Source: Lycocorax pyrrhopterus obiensis
Taxonomy: Eukaryota; Chordata; Aves; Passeriformes; Paradisaeidae
Reading direction: 5' to 3'
DNA: 64,000 bases
NCBI GenBank assembly: GCA_014706295.1
Contig: JACSVZ010000005.1
Span: 19,074,172-19,138,171, forward strand
The notes under the pieces were generated by a model. It searched no databases. It saw only the letters and a program-made list of their open reading frames with translations, and was not told the DNA's origin. Position numbers and translations under genes: made by a program. Below, piece by piece: positions 13,031 to 25,000 of the stretch; the first letter of the stretch is position 1, and the number at the start of each line of letters is the position of its first letter.

Positions 13031-16000
13031 GTAGAGGAAATACCTTTCTAACTCCTGTTTCTATCTTTCTGCCTATACAGACTGAAGTCAAACTGGTTTT
13101 CAAATTCATTTAACAATGTTGAGGGCAATTTGGTCCTGCAGCAAGGGCAGGCGGGGGCAAGTGGAGAGGGACGAGGCACCAGACAGACGTGGTGGGTTGC
13201 AGGATATGGGCTGATGCAGCCTTTAGCACCCCTGAGGAGCATCCTGGCGTTCCACCTCAGCGTTTCCCTGTGCAGCCACCCCCAGCTTACTCACTGCCAG
13301 AGCCCTCTGCAGCCCCTGCTCCATCTGCTGGACTGCCAGGGGGAGGGACAGCCCTGAGAATTGCCTCTCGCTCAGCTACAGGTACACCTGGGCAGGTTAG
13401 GGGGCTGGAGCTGCTTCTGGAGGTGGAGGGAGTGGTGGGAGGCATGCCCAGGCCCTGATAGCCCTGTGCAGGATGGCATCAGCTCAGGATGTTTGTTGGA
13501 AGCGCCGCCAGACCCAGACATGCTCCAGGACAGCTATGTCCCTGTCAGAGGACAGCAGCTTTCCCTTACTACCAGCTGGGGTAGTGGAAAGCTGCCTCCC
13601 TTGCCTGCACCTCCATCGAGTCTCTGCCGATGCTTTGCTCCTGCAGTGTGAAGCACCGGGAATGTCAGCAGAGTCAGGGAGCCACATGCCAGACATGTAC
13701 ATCTTCTGCTGAAACTCTAAGTGTGCTTACTTAGCCCTGAGCTGAGCACCTCAGTCCAACAGTGGGAGCTGAGTCCTCCTCGACTTCATCCCCTCTTCCT
13801 CCTGCAGCACTGTGTCGCTGCTAGAGACAAGTAAGGGGATACCATGGTCCTTTCTGCCTTGCTCTGATAGCAGTCTTGTAAATAACATTTCTTGAGGGAT
13901 TTGTTTAGTTTGATTTTTTCTTTCTTTGTAAGAAAGAGATGATAAAACTGAACTGATTGACATTTTTATCTGGACCAGCCCTCCCGAAGAATATCCCTTT
14001 TGTATCACACCATTGGTGATCAATGCACAGTACATCCTGCTTCTCTGGAATAAGTGTGGGGGGAGTCAGTCAAGACCGGATTATTTAATATAAAGGGCAG
14101 GACTGATTTTCATTTGGTTATCATTTGACAAAGTTATGTGACTTCTTTGTCCTTCCTCCCACCCCCTCTAAATTGCACTAGGGGAAAAAGAAGTGAGGAA
14201 GAGAAACAAATTCTTGACTTTATTTGGCTGGAGAACATCCTTGTGAGGGAGGGAAGCTTTAAACGTTTCTTGTGATGTATTGCTATGGAGGGAGCTGGTC
14301 CAATGCCATCTTTGCTTAGGCCACCAGAGCATCAGTGAGATTTTTTTGCTATCCTGCCATTGTGTTTATAAAGCTGGGTAATCTTCCAGCCTTAGGAAAT
14401 CCACTGCTGGGATTGTAAGATGCCGTGGCTCCCATTGCTCAGCTGATGGACATGGAGACCTTTTAGTATCATATCTGAAGGTTATTTAGCTTCTCACTTG
14501 TTACCCCACAGCTGCATAAGCCAAGGATTCACTTGTTGGTGGCTGTGGAGAGGTGAGGAGGAAAAAGGGAATTTCTGTTTGCCAGAGTGCAGGTGTTCCT
14601 GTGACTGGGGGATGATTTTAGTAAAGCAACTTCTGGCTCATTTTAACCTCACTCCAGTGAAATCAAATTAGCTTAGTTATGAGGCCAGTGGAAACTGAGT
14701 CAAGACCAACAATGTCAAAAATACTACACTTACAGCTCGTGTGCTTTTTATTTGTTTGTGTAGAGTGCCCTCAGACTAGAGAGTAGAACAGTAGAGCAGT
14801 AGAGGGTAGAGCAGAATTGCTGTGGGGTGAAGGGAAGGCAAGTATTCTTGCCTGCAAGCAAGATACGCATTTTCGTCTGTGTGTAGAGACAGGAGGATCT
14901 CTGTGAGTTTTTTTCTGTGTCAATCTAAGGCTATGTCTCAGAGGTTCACTAATTAAATCAGGGTCAGGTACATGAACACACTGTGTGAACAAGAACTCTT
15001 CCATTTTCACGCAGCACATCCCACATGCTGAGACCCAGAAATGGCTGTGGGAGCTGTTGTGTGCCAGCTGACCTGAGCCTGGAGCAGTGCTCAGGTGGTG
15101 CTCTGTGAGGGTGCTGAGGTGCAAGCAAGGAGATTGCGCTTGGCAGAGCTCTTCCAGCTGAGGACAGCATAGGGAGAGGGTCTGGTTCAGTCCCCATGCT
15201 GCCTTGTTGACTGCAGTCAACATGCAAAAACCCTCAGGGTTTTTTGGAAATGGTGAGAGCACCTGTATGAATCCCAGTGGAAACAACAAGCTGGATGGCA
15301 GTCAGGCAAGCCAGAATCAGATGTCTGGAATTAGATGAGTACATGCAGCTCATTTTCTTTACGGTGCAACTCTTGTGCTGACAAATTGTTCAGTCTGGAT
15401 GGAAAACATGCACAGAAGGGGCAGTGCCCCCCACGCCCAACTGAGCCATGCCATGAGCCATGGGCTTTCCATGTTCAAGTCATAGCTCACACACATGTAC
15501 AGAAAGTAAGTCTTTTACCTGAGTGAGAAATTACTCACAAACTACTATTTCAGCAGCTTAACCTCACAAGATTTGGTGTGGGCATTTAGGCAATTTTCCA
15601 TCTGTCTGAGGCTGGTGAAGTTAATTGTGCAGAGGTAGGTGAATGTGGGTCATAATAGAGAGCAGTAGAGGCTGGGAGAAGCATGGGGCTATCAGGCTCC
15701 TCCAAAACAGATGCCTGTGTCCAATCACAAACCCTTCTAAGAAAAGCTTCTGACAAAGTCTTGTGATTTTTCTTACTCCTCCAGGGAAACTATTCTTTCC
15801 TCCTCCCATTCAGACAATGGGCTGCCAAGTGGGGTGTTCAGCAGCCCAGGCTCCACCTTCATCCTGGACGAACGAGTACAGCTAACTGTGGGCCTGCAGA
15901 CCCAGGAAAGACATCTGATTTTGTTCAGTGATATGCTGGTCATTGCCAAGTCCAAGTAAGAGGAATTCCCACTCATTCCTTTTCCCAAGTAGGGGTTGTT

Positions 16001-19000
16001 GAAGGTAGGCTCAGCACATGGTGGGATTTCTGGGGCTGTCCTGTGCAGAGCCCTGTGTTGGACTCAATGATCATGTGGGTACCTTCCAAGTAGTGAGATT
16101 CTGTGATTCTATGAGGCTCTGATCTATTTGTGGAGCACCCAGCAGCCTCCAAAACAATGCTTCTTTAGAAATGTGAATCTAAAATGTGGCATTTCCCTCT
16201 TCCACTTTTACAAATCCTTCTTGGTATTAGTGTTTCACTCCATTTGTCTGAAGGGAAAGGTTGTCTAATAAGTTTTGCCCTTTCCCTTGTGAAGTTGCTT
16301 GAAGATACATCATGAGGGCAAGAGGTAGAAGGACAAAACTGACTTTTGGTCTGACTCCTTCTGCTACGTATAAATTAAGAGCTGTCACTGCAAGACTGGA
16401 AGGGTGCAATCAGACTCTGGAGGTCTAGATGTTAGTCTCTGGCCTAAGGAATTAATAATTTCCATTGTAGATCCTCCTCCAGCCTGAAGCTGAAAAAGCA
16501 AGTGCATCTGAGTGAAGTGTGGACCGGCACCCGTCTCAGCGAAGTGACAGAGAAAAAGATGAGTCCCGAGAACTCATTTGTCATTGGCTGGCCTATCACC
16601 AACTATGTTGTCACCTTCAGGTATCTTATCAGACATCAGACCTCCCTCTGCATCCCAGTAGCTACTCAGGTCTCCCATGTGTCAAGTGAAACAATGACTG
16701 AGGCTAAAGGGCCCATTTCCTTTTCCATTTCCTTATCCTGAAACCTGGGTAACCTGTGCTGGCAGCAAAAGCTTCTAGGAATGGCAGACATTGGGAAGGA
16801 AATACTAGGAGAAAGAAAATAGCAATTAAAGGTCACTGCAAAAATAACGAGGGCTCACAAGATGAGTTAACTCCAACTTCACAGAAAGGGATTTGTCCCT
16901 TATCTGAACACTCACCAGTCTGACAGGAAACATGGTCCAGTTCGTTGCTGGGATTTTTTTGTTACTATTATTTTTGTTATTTGTTAAAATAGAACAGAAG
17001 AAGGAAAGGACTGTGCTTTTGTTCCAGGGCTTTGCAGGAAACAACTTTGACTTACAGCCATATATAAATGAAATTGGGTAGAGTTTCAAAAGGCTGTTAC
17101 CCATTCAGCACTTGTTTGATGATCTGCCTCCCTTTTTGTCTTCAGCTCAGCTGATGTGAAGGAACGATGGCTGTCAGCGTTACTGTGGTAAGTGACCCTC
17201 CTTTCATCCTTCTAGGTGGTTCCTCTATAGGCCTTAGAGAAATTTGCCTGTCAAATTGTGCTCTGATTTTCAGCATGTTAAGTGTCTGTTTGAAAAATCC
17301 ACCTTTGATATCTGAATATAGACGCCCCTGGGAGAGTGCAAAATTGGTGTTAACAGTTGGGAAAAAAGGGGATCCATCAGAAGATAGTATTGTTGGAGCA
17401 TCCTTTGTCCTTTGGAGCTGGGGGTTGACTTTGCTAATCACTGTGGAACTGTCACAAGTTTTACTGATTCTTCAGATGTTTTTTGATTTGAACTAAAATT
17501 TTTATTACATTGTATCTAGAGGCTACAGTTCTTTCTTTTTCCTTTTATGTTTTGTATGTTGCTTCCACTAACACCCAGACAAAAGTGCTTATATAGGAAC
17601 AAAGAGGGGAAGAAATCTTCTGATTTGTGGAGAACAGTAGTGATCCTGAGGGAACACTGGAAGGTACTATGAAGGACACATCTATCTGCACTGAAGTACT
17701 GCATGTGGGGGGATTGTTAGTCTTTGGGCTCCAGGTGGATAAAGAAGTCAGTAAGAGTGTGATGAACATTACATTCATATATGTCATAATTAATCTGTAT
17801 TTATTACAGTGCCAAGGAGGATGTCCTATCCAAATTTTAGGGTCCTTCTCAAATTTAGTTGGGAAATTATATCCCTTCCCCTTTTCTTTGACTTTCAGGC
17901 ATATCAATGATGTAAAACAAAATGAGTATCTGAAGAATCTGACCCTTCAGATCTTTGTGCTGGATGATGACAACTGTTCTTCCGTAAGTAAGGCAAAGAA
18001 CCTGCTCATCAGATCAGGAGTACACAGGGGTCTGTGGAGTAGGGGAGGGAAGGCAGGGCTGTGCTGGTATTCCAGTTTTAAATGCAAGTCCCACCTAAAA
18101 AGATTTAGAGGGTGTGCATCTGGGTATCCACATCCTTCCCACTGGAAGCCCATTTGGAGGGTTTGAGAAATGAGGAGGTAGACACACCCTTCCAAAGACC
18201 ACTTAATTCTTAAGATTATTCTTCACCTCTGATTTCTTTTCTCTTTTCTTTTTGCTTCACTTCAAAATTCATGACAGTTTGTGGCTGAGTGCCCAGTCAA
18301 TTCCTGTTTCCAGTGCTATGAGTTGAGGATATTGATTATGGAGTCACTGATGTGTTGTCCTGAACTAATTTACGGGAATGTGTCCCAGTCTAGCATACAT
18401 TTCTTGGCTTCGTGCCGAGCTTGGTGGGTCACATTTGCCTCCTGGGTATTCTTGCCTCAAAGAGTGACCCCGGATACTCATGGTTGATGAGCATCACCAT
18501 GTTCTGTGTTCACCCTTTTGAGTGACAGTGGCACTACAATCAGTCAAACACTGATGGGATCAAACACAGCATTTGAGCACCACCCACCTCCTGTGATTTC
18601 TTCTGGATGAAATCTTCGGATGGTATAATAGACCCATGACACAAGAAGTAGTGGAGAATAGCTTTCACGTTGTATAGCCATCGTCCTTTTTGGTGTAGTT
18701 CAAATCCATACAGCTCATCCAACCATGAACATTTAGGAAAGGCAGTCATTAGACAGAGATGTGACATTTTCCCCAGATTTTCAAGCTACAAGAAACTACA
18801 ACCAAACTTCTCACCTTTGTATTAGCTTCCTGTATTTTCTCTGTTTGCCTTTCTAGACTACTGCAGTCAATGTGTCCAATGTGGAAACTGCAGAGAGTGT
18901 GATGAACAAGACCCTTCTACAGCTTGGGCTCCCTGTAAGTGGCAGTTGCCAGATCTTAACTAAAGATGCTGGCAACATCTGGTTTACAGGACAGTGTGGG

Positions 19001-22000
19001 TGTGGACAAGTCTAGATTTGCTGTCTTTTGCTTTCTGAGTGGAGGGCAACCTCATGGACCCTCACTCTGGCCCCTCTCAACTCACATTTTTCTCTTCTCT
19101 GTTCCTTACCCAACAGGATAGGACCAGTGAACACCACCTCTGGGTGGTCTCAGGAAAAGATGAGCCTGCTTACCCTCTCATTGGTAAGAGCCCTCCCATA
19201 TTGAGCATCATTTTGATGCTTAATTCTGGCACCAGAGGAACAAGTGATAAATGATACTAGGGTGTGTGGCAGAGAAACATCACAAACATTGCACTCTTCA
19301 CTTAAAAAGCAATGGTAGGGACACTTGCTGATGGGAGGTGTGACATCAAGCTGCTCTGAGATGTCACTTGGCTTTTATGGCCTCAGCATCCACATTTAAT
19401 CAAAGCATGGTGACATCTTTGAAAAACTTCACACTTACCTCCGTTTTCCAAGCAAATCTGTGCATTTCTGGGTGGGAGCCCATCACACTTTTCAGCAGAT
19501 GCTCCAAGTAAATAGGAGATGGCTAGCCTAAGAAGTACCTTCTTTGCAGCAGATGTGAAGCAGGGGTAGGACATGCCTCAAAGCCTGATTCAATCCCTCT
19601 GGCTGCTGGTATGAGCTTGCAGGGCTACAGGCTTGGAAGGCTGGTCATACTCTCCTGCTCAGCTCTGCAGGTGGCTCCTCAGGAAGAGCGGGAGGTCAGG
19701 GGCAGCTTCATCCCACCTTTGCTGTCTGTGATAGAGGTGTCCACTGATGTCTGTCAGAGCATCTCCTGACACTTCCCAAGCCCTTTGCCTTTGGGCTCTG
19801 TCAGAACCAAACAAATTGCTGCAGTTAGGTGGTCATTCAGCAAGAGTGTGTTAGATCTAGAGGAAAGCACTTCAGCAACTGAAAGAAGCAGAATTTTTAG
19901 ATGGTCTATTGGTGACTTATAAGCCTCTAGTTAGGAAGCTAACATGTTTATCCTACTTTTTTGGTACTTACTTAGTTTACATTGCATTTCAGTTAACAAA
20001 TAATGAGACTGCTTTCCACACAAAATGTTGCATCATACTGAAAACCCAGTTTGTTGCATATGGATTGTTATCTTCTGAACTGCTACCTTAATCCAATACT
20101 AAACTGACCTCACAAGCACATGTGGGCCACTAGCGTCAATGCCTTTGAAGGCTGTTTATTTGAAAACTTCCTTTTTTAACAATTTGTATTTAGGTTTTAG
20201 AAACTCCTCAGGCTTGAGGGAGAGTAGGTGTGTATATGGGGGACTTGAGGACAATAACAATGGAGAAGAGTGCTACAGATCTGTAGGGGATGATTTCGGA
20301 AATAGAAGAAACAGTTTAAAATAAACCACTGAATTTTGTCTGTTAAATGCTAAACATTCATCATGGTGATCATCAGTACTGGAATTTTCCAATAACAATA
20401 AGAGTTTTTAGCATAGCTCTGCATCTTTGCTTGCTCTTTACACAACTCTGCTCAACAGGGCATGAGCATCCCTTCAGCATCGCCTTGAGCTGCCTCCGGG
20501 ACTCTGCTGACCAGCAACAAAGAACCAACAATAACACTCTCCTGGCTGATGGGACAGAGGCTTCCTTCCTTGCTCAGCTCCCAAAGGAAAAACAGTGTCA
20601 GTTTGTCCTGAAACCCAGACTCCAAGCACCGATGCAGCTGAGGAGAGGTAGGGGCCGCAGGGGTGTGGTACAGCCAGATAGATACTTTATTGCTCTCCAG
20701 TGCAGTGCTGAACTCTTCCTGGCATCATACATGTATCCCAGCGTTGCTCTCATACCTGAATGTAATGTAAAGAGGAAGAGATTGCAGAGAAGTGAAATTT
20801 CTCTGAGCAAATGTTCAGACTTAGCTTTCAGTCTTTCATTAGTCTTCAACTGCAAGTCATTGTAATAGAATCATAGAAAATGCCGAGTTGGAAGAGAACC
20901 ATCAGTATCATCAAGTCCTGGCCCTGGACAGGACACCCCAAGAACCCCAACATCTGCCTGAGAGCGTTGTCCATACGCTTCTTGAACTCAGATAGCCTTG
21001 GTGCTGTGACCACTTCCCTGGAGAGCCTGTTCCAGTGTTCAACCACCCTCTGGGTGAAGAACCTTTTCCTGAGATCTAACCTAAACCTCCCTAACTCAGC
21101 TTCATGCCATTTTTTCAAGTCCTGTCACTGGTCACAAGAGTGAAGAGATTCTTACACTGCAGAGACAGCAAGGTTCCCTGAAGAATGATGATTGAGAGTT
21201 TTGCTGATGGTTGAGAGATGAACAAGTGGTTTCACTGCCATATGTTGTCTAACCATCCCCATTAAGAGTGCAGTTAATAAACAGGTGAGGGTAGAAAGTC
21301 CTTGTTTTGCTGGGAACTCTGCCTCCACTCTAGATCACTCACTGGCCAGCAGGAGGACAGACATGCATGTAATGAAGGTCTGTGTTTTCTTTCAGAGTCA
21401 CTGCAGAAACACACCAAGAGGAAGAAGTCCTTGATTGACTGGGCCCTGCGCCGCAGCACCAGCACCCCCACGGGCAGCCCTCCTTCCCAGTCCCCTACCA
21501 CACCACGGAAGCTCTTCGGCCTGTCCCTGTCCTCTGTCTGTCCTGACGGAATCCTTCCCAAGCCAATCATGGTAAGCAGCAGCCTGGACTGCTTGTCTTG
21601 ACATAAACTTGATGTGTTTAGCCCAAAATTTAAAGCCACTTGCCTTATTTATGAGGACTGAATGAGGAAGAGGACCACTGTTTACTTGTGATTCAGATTC
21701 AGCTCAGTAACAAGGTTGGGAACAACCCTCTCCTGGGTAGTCCCTATCACTTCATTCACAGATGTCTGTCCTGTTTCAAGGGGTGTCTCCAACCAGCTCA
21801 TCTCCAGCTGACAAGGGCAATGTCAGTGGATCCTGCCATGCTGCATAGCCTAGACCTCACTCACTGCAAGAGTCCCCTGGGCTTGCACTTGTCATAGGAT
21901 AAGCATGCCCACATGAACTGTATCTGCAACTTGGCTGTCGGGTTCTTGTCCCTGATTAGATCAGGATAAATCTCTTGTATTGTTTTCTTCCTGTTAACTG

Positions 22001-25000
22001 ACTTGGTCTTATGCTAATTATATTACAAGACATGATGTATAATATATGCAAACAAGAGGGTAAAGTGTTAGGCTCTTAAGTACAACTGGGTTTTCTCCTA
22101 GGATATGCTGCTTCTCTTGTACCATGAAGGTCCCTCTACTAGGGGCATTTTCAGACGTTCTGCCAATGCCAAGACTTGCAAGGAATTGAAAGAGAAGCTG
22201 AACTCTGGAGATGATGTTCAGGTGGATGGAGAGTCAGTCTTTGTGGCTGCAGCAGTTATCACGGTATGTTTGGCCAAGTAAATCAGCTGTCTGGGCTAAT
22301 GGTACCTTCCTTCTTTGAGGAAGCAATGAGTCTTTATGGGTAGGGAGGATTTCAGGGGAACAGAAAGCATTTTCCAGCAAGTAACATTTTCACCTGATGG
22401 CTTGGGGTGTCTGTGTACCCAGAGGTATCTGCCCGACACAGTGATGCTGGTTTTCACATGCAGACATGTGCAGCCTCTCAGGATGGGGCTTCCTTTGGCA
22501 CCTCCCCGTACCAAACCACCTCCAGCAGGAAATACGGTGATGTCCACCTGCAAGATAGCCATGATGTCTGTACAGTGCCAAATAACATGAGAGGTGCTGC
22601 ACTGACATATGCATAAAACCCTTTGGTGGCAGCAGCGCAGATGTTCTTTGTCATTTCTGAATGCAAAGCAGAGGCTGCAGAAGATTTGGGAGGACTTGTG
22701 CCATTTGAGGGCAGATGCTCTGCAGTCCCCAAAACAGGTCAAAGGAGCTGACCTGTGCTCTCTGGGCCCCAAGCCTTCACCCTCTGATCAGCCAGCAAGC
22801 ACAAGGGAAAGCAGCTGCTAAATCCAAGCAGAGTGGTTGTGGGTGGGGGATGAAGCTTATGATAAGTCCCATGTTTCAGTAAGGAAAAGCCTATATTTTG
22901 CACTGACAATTAAATCTGGTCAGAATAATTTAGGCACCCAAGTATCCAAAAAACATCCCCTTGTTTTTGTTGGCCTGATACTCAGGCATTTTCCAACACA
23001 AGACATACACTGAGTTGTTGAACAGTCCCCTGAGAAAAACCAGCAGTCCTCCTAGCTGAAAAATGTTTCAGAGAGATCTGTGCAGAGCCTCAGGGCTGAG
23101 TCCTCTGCTGGAGTGGAGGTCAGTCCTACTCTGGAGAAGGGGCAAAACAGGAGGGCTGCCTGTTCATCCTGCAGTGCTGCCATGGAAGCACCTGAGGAGG
23201 ACAGCTTGGTGGGCATGGGAGGGGAGAATAAACATGTTTGTGTCATGTCTTGTTTTATCTTGTGCTTTATATGAATAAACAGTGACTATATGCATTGTGA
23301 AACTGAAACCAGCAATTCAAAACTGACCAGACTGCTCTGCATATATATATTTAATTCAGGATTTTCTCCGAAATATACCTGACAGTGTTCTATCCTCAGA
23401 CATGCACGGACTGTGGATGGAAGCTGTGGACACAGAAAATCGGGCACATAAGATTGAAGCTATCAAAAGGTTTGTAAAAGCCTTTGTAAAAGTTTCTTTT
23501 GGTGGGAAAAGGGGGAGCATATGACCCTAAGAATAGCCTTCATTTTCTGGGAGACTACTGGACATGCTCCAGGCCACAGTAGAGGAGCTATTCCTGATTG
23601 CCATTGTCACTGATCAGAAAATTTTCTTTTCAAGGGTCTTTTTTGAACATTGTTAACATTTCTGACCCCAAAAAAGTCAATAAAAAATTCTTTTCTATGA
23701 TTAGTTCAAATTACCAGAACAAGTAAACTGAAAAAGCACAATAATTCAGCCACCAGGAGTGCATCAATGGTAGCAGAATAAGATCTTCAATGACAGTAAC
23801 TTTATTCTTATGTGCATGAAATGAGGCTGATCATCATATTGGCAGTTAGAAGAAACAGCCCTGTCAAGATGGTGACTGGGACCTTGAAAACAGCTTTACT
23901 GCCTTGAAACTGCTGCCCTGAGCAAGAGCGGTTTATCAGCCTCCTGTTGGATATCCAGTATATTCAACCACGGCTCAGCTCAGTTTTTGAACCTTGCCAT
24001 TTAGCCTGGGCCTTCTTTCTCCATGATCTCCACAGCACAGGACATGGCAGTGGCGTGGTCTGGCCTGCTGGCCTGGAGCTGTCTCCTGTCTCCTCTGGGC
24101 GGTCCCTGTTTTTTCAAGGCATTGTGGGTTCCCTCCTACATGCTCCGAACCCAAGTCCCTTGTCCCTCCAGCTCTGTGACCAGAGCAGGTGGGCAATATG
24201 GATGAAGAGTTGTGGCTCTCACATGAATTGGTGGAGGGGAGTGACACAGACTCACCTTATTATCAAATGTGGATGTCTCAGACTGGGTACAAAGGGGCGG
24301 AAGGGAGCAAAAGCTTTGGGATGTAACTTCTGGTATTCAAAGAGCAGATGTTTGTGAACAGCACTGTTTTCCTTTGTTCCCACCCCCTGAATAGTCTCGT
24401 CAACCAGCTTCCAGAGGCCAACCTCATCTTACTCAGACACCTCTTTGGAGTCCTCCATCATATTGAGCAGAATTCCAGAGTGAATCAGATGAATGCCTTT
24501 AACCTGGCTCTTTGCATAGCACCCAATATGCTGTGGCTACCAAGTCCCACTGGGCCTGAAGAGGAGAGCCGGTCCACAAAGAAGGTAATCTTCTGTAGGT
24601 TTGGCCTCACCTCTGTGTTCCCCTTTCACTGCTTTTTATGGGCACTGCCTTTTGTTGTCTAAAGGAAGGCATAGGGCCAGTGACAGTGCTGGCTGAGTGG
24701 CATCCAGGCCCCATCCCTTCCTCTGTGCAGCTGTGCCCATGCTGGGAGAGGTTTAGCTCCTCACACTGTCCAGGGTGAACAGGGAAACAGTGGTTGCTTC
24801 ACCAGATGAACTTCCTATATGGTCAGGCAAGCACAAGAAAATTGGAGCAGTTGAAGTTGGACACTGCCACCTCAGCTCGGACAAAGCAAGCAATGAGCAC
24901 ACCAGTGCACCCGAAAGGAGGAATGCTTGCTTGTAGCTTCTGAGGTGTAAGCAATACTGAGGAAAATTGTAAAATGTGCTCACAGTACCAGTTCACATAG

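Noticed and set aside
14771..15289. 172-codon minus-strand open frame
   Set aside because: It lies within an intron of the ARHGAP20-like gene on the opposite strand, with no motif or splice support.
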